DNA of 64,000 bases from AC-32 sp963728765 (GTDB lineage Bacteria; Actinomycetota; Thermoleophilia; Gaiellales; Gaiellaceae): the NCBI GenBank assembly GCA_963728765.1, contig CAVSKX010000004.1, positions 248,001-312,000 on the forward strand. The letters run 5' to 3'. The translations under genes were made by a program, and so were the position numbers. The notes under the pieces are model-generated. The model searched no databases. It was not told where the DNA came from and saw only the letters and a program-made list of their open reading frames with translations. Each line of letters starts with the position of its first letter. Position 1 is the first letter of the stretch. Positions 15,633 through 24,464 of this stretch are shown here, piece by piece.

Positions 15633-16435
15633 GGCGCCGCGGTCTCGTCGTCGGCGCCCTCGCAGCGGTCGCGGCCGCGGTCGCGCTCGCGTTCCTGGTG
15701 CTGCCGGTGGCGGCGATCTTCCTGCGCGTGCCGCCGGGAGAGCTGCTGCACCAGCTCACGAGGGGCGTCGTGACCGACGCGCTGATCGTGAGCGCGAAGA
15801 CGTCGCTGATCGCGCAGGCGCTCGTGCTCCTGTTCGGGACGCCGCTGGCCTACCTGCTCGCGAGCCGCCGCTTCCGCGGGCGCACGTTCGTGATCACGCT
15901 GGTCGAGCTCCCGCTCGTGCTCCCGCCCGCCGTGGCAGGCCTGGGCCTGCTCGCCGCGTTCGGCCGCTCGGGGCTCCTGGGAACGAGCATCCCGTTCACG
16001 CAGACTGCGGTCGTGCTGGCGGTTGCGTTCGTGTCGAGCCCGCTCTACATCCGGCAGGGGATCGCCGCGTTCGAGGCTGTCGACGCCGATGTGGTCGCCG
16101 CCTCGCGCACCCTGGGCGCCGGCTCCACGAAGACGTTCTTCCGCATCGTGCTGCCGCTCGCGCGCGGCGGCCTGGCGGCGGGCGAGGCGCTGGCGTTCGC
16201 CCGGGGTCTCGGCGAGTTCGGTGCGACGATCATGTTCGCCGGGAGCCTCCAGGGCGTCACACAAACGCTGCCACTCGCGATCTACGACCAGTTCTCGGTC
16301 GACTTCGACACTTCGATCGCGATGGGAGCCCTGCTCGTCGTCGTCAGCGCGGTGCTCCTCGTGTTTCTCAGGCTGGTGCTCACGTGGCAACCCTCTCGGC
16401 GGACTTCGAGCTTCCTCTTCGCTCGTTCGACCTGA
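15629..16435 (+). CDS. modB: Molybdate ABC transporter permease
   Basis: 268 residues with about five to six transmembrane helices and the permease EAA loop (AASRTLGAGSTKTFFRIVLP, then AFARGLGEFGATIMFAG), which contacts the ModC ATPase. ATG overlaps the modA stop (ATGA). The C-terminal 17 codons overlap the start of modC by 52 nt, an unusually long but plausible overlap. Confidence 0.92.
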   Translation: MRRRGLVVGALAAVAAAVALAFLVLPVAAIFLRVPPGELLHQLTRGVVTDALIVSAKTSLIAQALVLLFGTPLAYLLASRRFRGRTFVITLVELPLVLPPAVAGLGLLAAFGRSGLLGTSIPFTQTAVVLAVAFVSSPLYIRQGIAAFEAVDADVVAASRTLGAGSTKTFFRIVLPLARGGLAAGEALAFARGLGEFGATIMFAGSLQGVTQTLPLAIYDQFSVDFDTSIAMGALLVVVSAVLLVFLRLVLTWQPSRRTSSFLFARST

Positions 16436-17445
16436 GGCTCGCGCTCGAGGTCGAGCGGCCGGTCGCGCTCGTCGGGCCGTCGGGCGCGGGGAAGAGCTCG
16501 GTTCTGCGCGCGATCGCGGGGCTCGTGCGGGCGACGGGGCGGATCGCGCTCGACGACGAGGTCTGGCTCGGCCCCGAGATCGACCGTAGCCCCGACGAAC
16601 GGCGCGTCGGGCTCGTCTTCCAGGAGTACGCGCTGTTCCCGCACCTCACCGTTCGCGGGAACGTCGCGTACGGCGGGAAAACCCGGGCGGACGAGCTGCT
16701 CGAGCGCTTCCGCATCGCGGACCTGACGGACGCGAAGCCGCGCGAGCTGTCGGGCGGCGAGCGCCAGCGGGTCGCGCTGGCGCGGGCGCTCGCGCGCGAT
16801 CCGGGCGTGCTCCTCCTGGACGAGCCGCTTGCGGCGCTCGACGCCCACACGAAGGCCGCGGTGCGCGGGGAGTTGCAGGAGCTGCTCGGAGAGCTCGGCC
16901 TGCCGACGCTGATCGTGACCCACGACTACGAGGATGCGGCCGCGCTCGCCGAGATCGTCGGCGTCCTCGTGGACGGCGAGCTGCGCCAGCTCGGGACCCC
17001 GCGCGAGCTCGTGTCAGAGCCTGCCGACCCGTTCGTCGCGTCCTTCACCGGCGCGAATCTCCTCCACGGCGCGGTCGAGCTCCACGATGACGGCGTCACG
17101 CGTGTGCGACTGAAGAGCGGGGAGGTCGTGTATTCGACGGATCGCGCGGACGGGGAGGTCGGTGTCGTCGTGCACCCGTGGGACGTCTCGATCGGGCGTG
17201 TCCATGCAGACGACTCGGCCATGAACCTCGTCCAGGGCGAGGTCGCGTCCGTCGCGCCGGTCGGGAACCGCGTGCGGGTGCGCGTCGGGCCGCTGACTGC
17301 GGAGGTGACCGAGTCGTCCGCGGAACGACTCGAGCTCAGGGTTGGCTCACGTGTGTACGCCTCGTTCAAGGCGACCGCGACCCGTCTCGTCCCGCTGGGC
17401 GGTCGGTACGCATCAGTTCGCAGCAGCCCGCACCCTCCAGGTTAA
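16384..17445 (+). CDS. modC: Molybdate ABC transporter ATP-binding protein
   Basis: 353 residues. ATPase domain: Walker A GPSGAGKSS at about 32-40, Q-loop VFQEYALFPH, signature LSGGERQRVALARAL, Walker B VLLLDEPLAALD, switch His in VTHDYEDA. The C-terminal ~110 residues form a TOBE-type regulatory domain (VQGEVASVAPVGNRVRVRVG). The GTG at 16384 overlaps modB by 52 nt; a later start would cut into the first strand. It completes the regulator-modABC operon. Confidence 0.92.
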   Translation: MATLSADFELPLRSFDLRLALEVERPVALVGPSGAGKSSVLRAIAGLVRATGRIALDDEVWLGPEIDRSPDERRVGLVFQEYALFPHLTVRGNVAYGGKTRADELLERFRIADLTDAKPRELSGGERQRVALARALARDPGVLLLDEPLAALDAHTKAAVRGELQELLGELGLPTLIVTHDYEDAAALAEIVGVLVDGELRQLGTPRELVSEPADPFVASFTGANLLHGAVELHDDGVTRVRLKSGEVVYSTDRADGEVGVVVHPWDVSIGRVHADDSAMNLVQGEVASVAPVGNRVRVRVGPLTAEVTESSAERLELRVGSRVYASFKATATRLVPLGGRYASVRSSPHPPG

Positions 17446-17528
17446 GAGGCCGTTAAGCGGCCGCCGGCTGCTAATCCCGCGCTTGCCGGCCTCCCGTACC
17501 CCGGGCACCCCGGAGAGAAAGGAGCATC

Positions 17529-17987
17529 ATGAAGCGCCTACCACTCGCAATCCTCGCCGTTGTCGTGGCACTCGTCGCGACAGCCGTGCTCGGCGCCGGG
17601 CTCGCCGCTGGCAGCCCCGCCGCCAAGGGCACGATCGTGAAGGCGGCGAAGTCCCGCTACGGCAAGATCATCGTCGACGGCCGCGGGCGCACGCTCTATC
17701 TGTTCGAGAAGGACAGGCGCGGCCACAGCGCGTGCAGCGGAACGTGCGCAACCTACTGGCCGCCGCTGCTGACGACGGCGAAGCCGGTCGCCGGCACGGG
17801 AGTCAAGAAGTCCCTGCTCGGCACCATTCGCCGGTCGAACGGAAAGAAGCAGTTGACCTACAACGGACACCCGCTCTACCGCTACGTCCAGGACACGAGG
17901 CCGGGCCAGATCACGGGCCAGGACTCGCACTTCTTCGGCGCGAGCTGGTACGTCGTCTCGCCGTCCGGAAAGAAGATCGGCGACTGA
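17529..17987 (+). CDS. Secreted repeat protein (COG4315 / PF03640 type)
   Basis: 152 residues. A signal peptide (about 1-28, LAILAVVVALVATAVLGAGL) is followed by two copies of the secreted-lipoprotein repeat: GRTLYLFEKDRRGHSACSGT with CATYWPPLL, then LTYNGHPLYRYVQDTRPGQ with GASWYVVSPSGK. The motif Yx(F/W/Y)xxD and the paired Cys are characteristic. Members are exported proteins of unknown role, some near redox or copper genes. No lipobox is evident. The ATG follows AAAGGAGC. A GGCCG/CGGCC hairpin between modC and this gene may end the mod transcript. Confidence 0.85.
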   Translation: MKRLPLAILAVVVALVATAVLGAGLAAGSPAAKGTIVKAAKSRYGKIIVDGRGRTLYLFEKDRRGHSACSGTCATYWPPLLTTAKPVAGTGVKKSLLGTIRRSNGKKQLTYNGHPLYRYVQDTRPGQITGQDSHFFGASWYVVSPSGKKIGD

Positions 17988-17994
17988 AAGCGGC

Positions 17995-19332
17995 TCAGAG
18001 CTCGAGCGTCTGGGTCGAACCGAATGCCTCGAGGAAGCGGCGGTCGTGGGTGACCAGGACCGCCGCTCCCTCGTAGCTCTCCAGCGCCAGCTCGAGCTGT
18101 TCGATCGCCGCCAGGTCGAGGTTGTTCGTCGGCTCGTCCAGCACCAGCGCGTTCACTCCTCGTGCCGCGAGCAAGGCGATCGCTGCACGGCTCCGCTCGC
18201 CGGGTGAGAGCGAGCGGCCGGGGCGCAGGACGTCGTGCGCGCCCAGCGCGAAGGTCGCCAGCAGCGAACGTGCCGCGCCTGCGCCCAGGCCGCTCAGCCC
18301 GCAGAAGCGGTCGAGCAGCCGCTCCTCCCCGGCGAACGGCCCGTGGCCCTGTGGCAGCTCGCCGAGCACCGTGCCCGGCCCGAGGCGGCGCTCGCCACCT
18401 GCAAGCGGGAGCTCGCCCAGGAGCGCCTTCAGCAGCGTCGTCTTGCCGGCGCCGTTGCGGCCGAGCAGCGCGAGCCGGTCGCCGTGCCGCAGGTCGAGGT
18501 CGACCGGACCGATGCGAAAGCCGTTGCGCTCGACGACTGCGCCTGAGAGCCGCGCGATCAGGTCGCCCCCTCGCTGTGCGGGGCTGAACGAGAGCCGCAG
18601 CTGCCACGGCGTCCAGGGCTTCTCGACCTGCTCGAGTTGCCCGAGCTTCTTGGCTGCGGCCTTCTTGATGTCCTTCGTCTTCTTCTTCTTGCGGCCCTGA
18701 CCGTAGCCGCGCTCCTCCCACTGGCGCATCCGCCTCGCCTGCTCCTGGAGCCTCGAGCGTTCGTAGGCGTACCCCGCGTAGGCGGTCTCGTGCCGCTTGC
18801 GGCCGGCTGAGCGCTGGGTGACGAACTCGCTCCAGCCGCCCGCGTACACGCGCACGCGCCGCGTCTCGGCCTCGAACTCGACGATGCTCGTCATCCGCTC
18901 CAGGAAGGCACGGTCGTGCGAGACGGCGACGATGCCACCGCGGTGGCGGTCGACGAAGCGCTCCAGCAGCTCGAGCGCCGCGAAGTCGAGGTCGTTCGTG
19001 GGCTCGTCGAGGAGAAGGACGTCGGCGTCGGCGGCCAGGATCGTTTCCAGGTTCCGCCGCGCCGCCTCGCCGCCGGAGAGCCCGTCGACCGCGCGCTCCT
19101 GCACCAGGTAGGCGACCTCGAGCCCCGGCGGCTCGCGCGACACGCGGCCGGTGTCGGGCTCCTCCAGCCCGGCGAGCACGCGCAGCAGCGTCGACTTGCC
19201 GATCCCATTCGGGCCGACGACGCCGATCCGGCTGGACGGCGTAACCGAAAGCGAGAGCCCGTCGAGAACGACTGTGTCGCCGTAGGACTTGGTGATGCTG
19301 TGTGCGGCGAGCGTGCCGCGAGGTCGATGCAT
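17995..19332 (-). CDS. ABC-F family ATPase (ribosome-associated type), compact
   Basis: 445 residues with two fused ABC domains and no membrane segments. ABC1: GPNGIGKST (Walker A), LSGGEAARRN, LLLDEPTNDLDF, SHDRAFL. A basic linker (QGRKKKKTKDIKKAAAKKLG) follows. ABC2: GRNGAGKTT, LSPGERSRAAIALL, LVLDEPTNNLDL, VTHDRRFLE. ABC-F proteins act on the ribosome, in antibiotic protection or translation rescue. It is clearly shorter than the usual 520-560 aa: in ABC1 only about 35 residues separate Walker A from the signature, so most of the helical subdomain is absent though the frame is intact. Confidence 0.85.
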   Translation of the reverse strand: MHRPRGTLAAHSITKSYGDTVVLDGLSLSVTPSSRIGVVGPNGIGKSTLLRVLAGLEEPDTGRVSREPPGLEVAYLVQERAVDGLSGGEAARRNLETILAADADVLLLDEPTNDLDFAALELLERFVDRHRGGIVAVSHDRAFLERMTSIVEFEAETRRVRVYAGGWSEFVTQRSAGRKRHETAYAGYAYERSRLQEQARRMRQWEERGYGQGRKKKKTKDIKKAAAKKLGQLEQVEKPWTPWQLRLSFSPAQRGGDLIARLSGAVVERNGFRIGPVDLDLRHGDRLALLGRNGAGKTTLLKALLGELPLAGGERRLGPGTVLGELPQGHGPFAGEERLLDRFCGLSGLGAGAARSLLATFALGAHDVLRPGRSLSPGERSRAAIALLAARGVNALVLDEPTNNLDLAAIEQLELALESYEGAAVLVTHDRRFLEAFGSTQTLEL

Positions 19333-19461
19333 GCGGAGAACCCCCTGACGAAGGAACGAGAACGCGTGTGTTCGGTCAGCGGTTCCGCATAGAGCGGGCG
19401 CGAGGCCCGCAGGAAATCTAGTCGACAGCCGTCACTCGCGCGTGGTACAAGCTTCGGCAGG

Positions 19462-20799
19462 ATGCTGCGCTCAGCGGCGCTCGGCGCCGCGATTGCGTTG
19501 GTCTCCGCCGTTGGGGCCTCGGCGGAAGTCGTTGCGCGCGGCGTCCAGGACGGGTTCCTTGCGCTGAACGGGAAGGCGGTGCCGTCCGTCGCTTTCGTGC
19601 GGGGGTCGACGCTGTACATCTCGACCCGGTCGGCGAACGGCAAGTGGACGCCGGCCGCCGCCGCCTCGGTTTCGCCCGGTTCGACGGTGACCGCCTTCGA
19701 GGTCGGCCCGGCCGGGCCGGTCGTGCTGGTCGAGAGCGCGGACGTGCGGACGCTGCTGCTTGTGCGGCGCCGGTCGGTCGGCTGGCAGACGATCCGCCTT
19801 GCCAAGGTCACGGCGCCTCGCTTCCGTCTCGGCTGGCCCGGGCTCGTGCTCACCCGCGCGGGCCTCCCGGTCATCGCCTACACACGCTGGAACGGCGTCA
19901 ACCTGAACAGTCAGCTGCTGGTCGCGCGAGTCGACGCAAAAGGCCGGCTGACCACGCGCAGGATCACGGACGAGGGCTTCCCGAAGAGCCTCGTCCCGCC
20001 GCCGGCCGCACCGGTGCTGTTCGGCAACGTCGTCCACGTGGTGGAGTCGTACGGCTACCGGGGCGTGCTCGGCGCGCTCGAGTGGTTCCCGCGCGGGAAG
20101 ACGTGGACCGGCTTCGGCCTCGACGCCGGGGTCGGCGACTTCCCGGTTGGTCCCGTGCTCGCGGGGCTGAGCCCGAGCGGGGTGCTGCACGCGGCGTGGA
20201 CCGAGTCGTTGACCTCGTTCGACACCGCGCCTGTCACGCTCGCCGTGCGGCGGAAGATCGCGAGCTCGAAGTTCGTCCTCGACCGCGCGCTCGTCACCGG
20301 CCTCGCGCTCCCGTCGACGGGCGCGGAAGTGGCCGCGAATGCGTGGGTCGGGCGCGACGCCTTCGGCCAGACCGGCGACCGGTACGTGTGGGCCGGAACG
20401 ATCGCGCGCGGGAAGAGCTCGATCGAGGTCGACGGCTGGCTCGCGGGCCTGGCAGTCGCGCCTCGCGGCGGGCGCGACCTGCTGCTCGGCGGGCCCGAGG
20501 GGCTGCGCTGGTTCCGGGCGCCGCAACGGCCGAACACGCGCGTCACGCTCGACGCGAGCGACTTCGGAGACTCGATCGCGCTCGACGGGACCGTCAGCGG
20601 CGTGTCCTCGGGCAGCGTGCAGATCTTCCGCGAGCGGCCGGGCGAGCCTCGCCGGGCGATCGGCCGTGCGGCGATCAGCGGCGGTTCGTTCTCCTTGACC
20701 GACCGTCCGACGACACGGCCGCTCCTTTACCGCGCCGTTTACACGGGTGGTGGGGGCGTGCCATACGCGGATCTGACGCCTGAGCCCGTCGGGCGCTGA
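19462..20799 (+). CDS. Secreted protein of unknown function, 445 aa
   Basis: A signal peptide (about 1-21, AALGAAIALVSAVGASA) is followed by a beta-rich ectodomain with repeated aromatic strand motifs (GSTLYISTRSANGKWTPAAA, GWQTIRLAKV, GALEWFPRGKTWTGF). This suggests a beta-propeller, and a C-terminal Ig-like domain (VTLDASDFGDSIALDGTVSG). No catalytic motif is recognised. It diverges from the ABC-F gene and ends at an inverted repeat. An exported adhesin or envelope protein is possible. Confidence 0.7.
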   Translation: MLRSAALGAAIALVSAVGASAEVVARGVQDGFLALNGKAVPSVAFVRGSTLYISTRSANGKWTPAAAASVSPGSTVTAFEVGPAGPVVLVESADVRTLLLVRRRSVGWQTIRLAKVTAPRFRLGWPGLVLTRAGLPVIAYTRWNGVNLNSQLLVARVDAKGRLTTRRITDEGFPKSLVPPPAAPVLFGNVVHVVESYGYRGVLGALEWFPRGKTWTGFGLDAGVGDFPVGPVLAGLSPSGVLHAAWTESLTSFDTAPVTLAVRRKIASSKFVLDRALVTGLALPSTGAEVAANAWVGRDAFGQTGDRYVWAGTIARGKSSIEVDGWLAGLAVAPRGGRDLLLGGPEGLRWFRAPQRPNTRVTLDASDFGDSIALDGTVSGVSSGSVQIFRERPGEPRRAIGRAAISGGSFSLTDRPTTRPLLYRAVYTGGGGVPYADLTPEPVGR

Positions 20800-20800
20800 A

Positions 20801-20872
20801 CTAGAGGGCTTGACGAAACGACGGCTGTGCCGCCGGAGCACGCTGCGAGCGACGTTCCGCCAAGCCCTCTAG
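20801..20872. repeat. Inverted repeat between convergent genes
   Basis: CTAGAGGGCTTG (20801-20812) is exactly complementary to CAAGCCCTCTAG (20861-20872), with a 48-nt interior that itself contains short complementary GC runs. It lies between two converging genes and includes the stop codon of the minus-strand gene. It may serve as a bidirectional terminator. Confidence 0.55.
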
Positions 20873-21030
20873 CGCCCGCAGCTACAGATCGGAGCGCCCA
20901 GCTCGTGGCGCTCCAGGCGCATCCCGCAGCGGCCGCACGTGGCCGGTAGCAGCTGGGCTCGGACGAACAGCGCGCGCATCAGGGCCGCCCAGAAGGCGAA
21001 GTACAGCACCACGAAGGCCGGGGAGTTCAC
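20869..21030 (-). CDS. Small membrane protein with C-terminal zinc ribbon
   Basis: 53 residues, GTG start at 21030. One transmembrane helix (SPAFVVLYFAFWAALMRALF) is followed by a tetra-cysteine ribbon: Cys32, Cys35 (TCGRCGMRLE) and Cys49, Cys51 (PICSCGR). The clean architecture supports coding despite the length. It diverges from the 21077 gene across 46 bp. Function unknown. Confidence 0.65.
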   Translation of the reverse strand: MNSPAFVVLYFAFWAALMRALFVRAQLLPATCGRCGMRLERHELGAPICSCGR

Positions 21031-21076
21031 GAAGGGCTTATCGGCTGCGCTTGGCCAGCGGTTTAGCGTCGGTACT

Positions 21077-21316
21077 ATGCGTGGCGTGAGCTGGCTGTCT
21101 GTCGCCTTGCTCCTCTGTGCGGTCGCCGTGGTGATCGGGGCCGAATGGCCCCGGCTCAGCGAACGGCTGGGCATCGAGGCTCGCCGCAAGCGCGAGCGGG
21201 CCCGGCGGAAGTCGCAGCTGAAGCTTCTCCACAACGAGACCGACGAGTTCGCCGCGAGCGTCGAGCGCGACCTCGACCAGCTGCCCACGATTGAGGACTA
21301 CGACCGCCGCAACTAG
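21077..21316 (+). CDS. Small membrane-anchored protein, 79 aa
   Basis: 79 residues. An N-terminal transmembrane helix (WLSVALLLCAVAVVIGAEWP) is followed by a highly charged cytoplasmic helix (EARRKRERARRKSQLKLLHN) and an acidic end. The ATG at 21077 lies exactly 7 nt after TAGCGT (21064-21069), suggesting a leaderless mRNA; longer in-frame upstream sequence would run into the divergent gene. The stop overlaps the convergent subtilase gene. No family recognised. Confidence 0.65.
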   Translation: MRGVSWLSVALLLCAVAVVIGAEWPRLSERLGIEARRKRERARRKSQLKLLHNETDEFAASVERDLDQLPTIEDYDRRN

Positions 21317-23688
21317 CGGACGGTGAAGGTGGCGCTGAGCCGCCGCGTGTTCGGCAGCGCCGCGGCGCCGTTCTCGTTGTTCTTCGTCTCCTGCACGTCG
21401 GAGGCGGTGAAGACGAGCGTGTGGCGGCCGCGCCCGAGCGCGCCGAGCCGCACGTCGGCGCGGTTCGCGCCCGGGAAGTAGGCGACCTGCCGAGGGCGGC
21501 CGTCGACGGTCGCGAGCAAGGCCGGCCAGTCTACGCCGGACCCCCGGTCGGTGACGCGCAGCACGAGCTTCCCGCCGGACCGGACGCTGCGCGTCAGCAG
21601 CCGCACCGACGGCGGCGTGACGTCGTTGACCCAGAAGCGGAAGCGGAACGGGCCCGCGGCTCGGCGGCTGCGGGTGTCGAACACGAGGTCGTACAGGCCC
21701 GGCGCCGGGCGGAACACGCCCACCGCAGGCTCGAGGCGGAAGAAGCTCGGCTGGTAGGGGTTCAGGCGGATCGGCAGGGCGGTGTAGCCGGCGAGCCGGT
21801 CCTCGCTCCCGGCCTGAACCAGGCGCGGTGAGACACTGCCCGAGAGGACGACCGCGCCCGCGTTCGCGACGCGACCGCGGATGCGGAAGCGGAAGACCTG
21901 CTCGGGCCCGGGCAGACGTTGGGTCACCCCGAGCCTCCCGGGCGTGGACGGATAGCGGTACGACGAGACTCGCGCCGGCCGGCCGCGCGTGTTCCCACGG
22001 TAGACGCCCGGCCGTCGCAGCAGCGTGTGCCCCTCCGTCGCGAGGCGCGTCGAAGCCACCCGCAGCCAGTACGGGAACCGGCGTGTGACGCTGCCCCGCG
22101 TCAGGACGACGAAGCCTGTGGCTTCGTTGGGGCGCGCGCGCTTCGAAACCACGGCGCGCAGCGTCAGCCTCCCCGGCACCGTCACCGAGGCTGGTACCCG
22201 CAGCGAGACGCCTCGCGCGCGCACGAGTTGGCGAAGCGACACCTGCCATGCTCCCGCGCCGCCGCCCGCGTCGGCGAGCGAGAGCCTCAGCGCCCGTGTG
22301 CTGCCGCGTGAAAGGAGCCCGAAGGAAAGGCTCGTGGGCCGGCCGAACACGAGCGGCTGGTCCGCGGCCGGCATCCAGATCATCCCGCCGCCCTCGCGCG
22401 TCGGCGGCACCTCGCGGCCCCGTGACGTCACGGCGGCCCCCGTCGAGACGAGCGCGGACCGGATCTGCGCCGGCGTCCACTGAGGGTGCCGCTGCAGCAG
22501 AACGGCGGCTGCCCCGGCGACATGTGGCGCGGCCATGCTCGTGCCGTCGAGGTAGCCCCACAAGCCGTCGTTGCGAGGCACCGACGACAGGATGTTCACG
22601 CCGGGCGCGGTGACGTCGGGCTTGAGGAGGAGCGAGACCGGCGTCGGGCCGCCCGAGGAGAAGTACGCGATCACGCCGGTCTTGCTCGCCGCGGCGACCG
22701 AGATCGCCCCGGCGGCGGTCGAGGGCGAGCCGACCGACCCGGATCCGACGGCGTCGAAGTCGTTCCCCGCCGCCACGACGGAAACTACTCCCGCCGCCGC
22801 GGCGGCGTTCAGCGCCTTGACGACGATGTCGCGCGAGGGCGTGATCTCGGGCTCGCCGTACGAGAAGTTGATCACGTCCATGCCGTCCTTGACCGCCTGC
22901 TCGATCGCGGCCGCGATCTCGGGTGAGTTGCCGTCGAGGCCGGAGCCCGGTGTGGAGATCGTGCCGATCCGGTAATTGCCGATGTAGGCGCGCGGCGCGA
23001 TCCCGGACACCTTCGCGCCGAGGGCCGTCGTATCGTGGTCCCCCGCCACTATCCCGGCGACGTGCGTCCCGTGTTCCGACTCCTTCGGGTCGAAGGGCGC
23101 CTTGGCGTAGGGCCAGTTCGCGCCCGGAGGCGGGAAGGCGCGCGCGACGATCACCTTGGCCGTCGTGTAGGCCCGCTGCCCCTTGGGGAAGCCGGCAGGC
23201 ATCGTGAACCCGGCGGGGGAGAAGAACGGGTGCGTCTGGTCGACGCCGTCGTCGATCACCGCGACTTTGATCCCCTGACCGGCCGTGGCGAGCGTGGGGC
23301 CCCAGACCTGCGGCGCCCCGATCACCTTCGGGCTCTGGAAGAGCGTGCGGCGGTAGGGGACGCTTGCCTGCACCTCGCGCACCCCTGGAACGGACGCGAT
23401 CAGGCGAGCCGCGTCCCGCGGGGCGACCACGGCGAGTCCGTTGAGGACGACCTGGTAGCGCCAGCGGATCTTCGCCTCGGGCACCAGCGCGCGAATGCGA
23501 CCTGCGACCGCGTTCTGCTCGCGCTCGATCTGCGTCCGGGCGTGCGGCCGCCGGGCGAGCGGCGCGCCGTCGAGGAGCGCGACCACCTCCACCAGCGGCC
23601 CGCGCGACGAGGCCGGCGGGTTCGCCGACGCACCCGTGAGCGGCAACGCGAAGGCGGCCGCGGCGATGACGAGAAGACCCCTGCGCAA
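21313..23688 (-). CDS. Secreted subtilisin-like serine protease (S8)
   Basis: 791 residues from TTG 23688. A signal peptide (LLVIAAAAFALPLTGASA) is followed by an inhibitor-type prodomain (about 50-120). The S8 domain has the catalytic Asp in VAVIDDGVDQTHPF, His in HGTHVAGIVAG, the oxyanion Asn in AAGNDFDAVG and Ser in DGTSMAAPHVAG. About 350 residues of beta-rich C-terminal domains follow. The TTG start is chosen because TAGGGT lies 7 nt upstream, and any longer frame would enter the tRNA-Leu gene 53 bp away. Probably an extracellular or surface protease. Confidence 0.88.
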   Translation of the reverse strand: MRRGLLVIAAAAFALPLTGASANPPASSRGPLVEVVALLDGAPLARRPHARTQIEREQNAVAGRIRALVPEAKIRWRYQVVLNGLAVVAPRDAARLIASVPGVREVQASVPYRRTLFQSPKVIGAPQVWGPTLATAGQGIKVAVIDDGVDQTHPFFSPAGFTMPAGFPKGQRAYTTAKVIVARAFPPPGANWPYAKAPFDPKESEHGTHVAGIVAGDHDTTALGAKVSGIAPRAYIGNYRIGTISTPGSGLDGNSPEIAAAIEQAVKDGMDVINFSYGEPEITPSRDIVVKALNAAAAAGVVSVVAAGNDFDAVGSGSVGSPSTAAGAISVAAASKTGVIAYFSSGGPTPVSLLLKPDVTAPGVNILSSVPRNDGLWGYLDGTSMAAPHVAGAAAVLLQRHPQWTPAQIRSALVSTGAAVTSRGREVPPTREGGGMIWMPAADQPLVFGRPTSLSFGLLSRGSTRALRLSLADAGGGAGAWQVSLRQLVRARGVSLRVPASVTVPGRLTLRAVVSKRARPNEATGFVVLTRGSVTRRFPYWLRVASTRLATEGHTLLRRPGVYRGNTRGRPARVSSYRYPSTPGRLGVTQRLPGPEQVFRFRIRGRVANAGAVVLSGSVSPRLVQAGSEDRLAGYTALPIRLNPYQPSFFRLEPAVGVFRPAPGLYDLVFDTRSRRAAGPFRFRFWVNDVTPPSVRLLTRSVRSGGKLVLRVTDRGSGVDWPALLATVDGRPRQVAYFPGANRADVRLGALGRGRHTLVFTASDVQETKNNENGAAALPNTRRLSATFTVR

Positions 23689-23740
23689 GCCGAAAACCCT
23701 AGATAGGCCGAGCCAGGCCGCCGCTACACTGTCCCCGCCG

Positions 23741-23824
23741 GCGGATGTGGCGGAATTGGTAGACGCGCACGGTTCAGGTCCGTGTGGGGGCAACCCCGTG
23801 GAGGTTCAAGTCCTCTCATCCGCA
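23741..23824 (+). tRNA. tRNA-Leu (anticodon CAG)
   Basis: A class II tRNA: acceptor GCGGATG/CATCCGC with discriminator A, D arm with GGAATTGGTAGACGC, anticodon stem CACGG/CCGTG around TTCAGGT (anticodon CAG, reading CTG), a long variable arm (TGGGGGCAACCCCGTG) and T arm GGTTCAAGTCC. CCA is not encoded. Its 3' 33 bases plus one are repeated exactly at 28728, marking it as an integration target. Confidence 0.96.
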
Positions 23825-23825
23825 T
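23792..23825 (+). repeat. att site within tRNA-Leu 3' end (left copy)
   Basis: 34 bp from the variable arm of tRNA-Leu to one base past its end are identical to 28728-28761. The next 34 bp are also similar, with about eight mismatches. Tyrosine recombinases typically use tRNA 3' ends and recreate them on integration, so this is the likely attL. Confidence 0.85.
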
Positions 23826-23868
23826 CTTTGAGACGAGCAGGGGTTTCGTGTAGTTAGCGGCCTGCCTC

Positions 23869-23890
23869 GTCCACAGTCAGTCCACGAACG
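23869..23890. promoter_or_regulatory. Candidate integrase arm-type site (left)
   Basis: GTCCACAGTCAGTCCAC followed by GAACG contains two GTCCAC copies 11 bp apart. A close copy lies at 28619-28640, near the other end of the element. Paired short repeats inside both att arms are what integrase N-terminal domains usually bind. Confidence 0.4.
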
Positions 23891-23912
23891 TCGGGGCGGC
23901 CGGTCTCAAGGC

Positions 23913-24393
23913 TCAACGAGTCACGCCGCAGAGAAGAGCGATCGCAAAGACGATCACGCCCAAGAAAATGATGTCGATTCCTAGCTGGAATGCGACCAGG
24001 CGTCGGGCCCGGCCTCGGATCGTCCAGCGCCTCGAAAAGAAGAGTCCGAATCTCACCTCCGGCGCCACTCCTGTCCGATCGCGAAACTGTCGGCTCTCCG
24101 GGACGAGCAGGGTGGCCGTCTTCAACAGCGTCGCCCCAATCTCGGAACTTGCTCAACATGTCGCGGCTGCGCAGGTCGATGATCCAAAGCCCGAGGGTGA
24201 TGGAGAGCAGTAGCGCACCCACCCAACGGGAGTAGTGGCCGAGACCGACGATGAACCCGACGGCGGCAAGGAAAATCGCGAGGGTCTGAAAGCGCATCTG
24301 CGTCATCGCGATCTCGTAGTCAACGAGCGTCTTGTACTTGAGACGACGGTCTTCGGCTTCTGTCGAGTCGTCATTCAACGTCGGCACGGCCAT
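23913..24393 (-). pseudogene. Frameshifted three-helix membrane protein
   Basis: The ATG-started frame gives EDRRLKYKTLVDYEIAMTQM with two transmembrane helices (FQTLAIFLAAVGFIVGLGHY and WVGALLLSITLGLWIIDLR) up to LSKFRDWG. A one-base shift in a GGGG run near 24138 restores ATLLKTATLLVPESRQFRDR and a third helix (LGIDIIFLGVIVFAIALLCG), ending at 23913. One indel repairs the gene, so a recent mutation or an assembly error are equally possible. Function unknown; it lies next to attL where an integrase would be expected. Confidence 0.6.
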
Positions 24394-24464
24394 CGCGGTC
24401 AGATCGCCTCTGCGCGGCTGTCGTAGTCATCGAGCAGCCCGCGCCTCGCCTCGCCGGCGGAGCC

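Noticed and set aside
23741..23793. Extension of the subtilase N-terminus into tRNA-Leu
   Set aside because: The frame stays open but overlaps the tRNA; the TTG at 23688 with a TAGGGT box 7 nt upstream and an immediate signal peptide is better.
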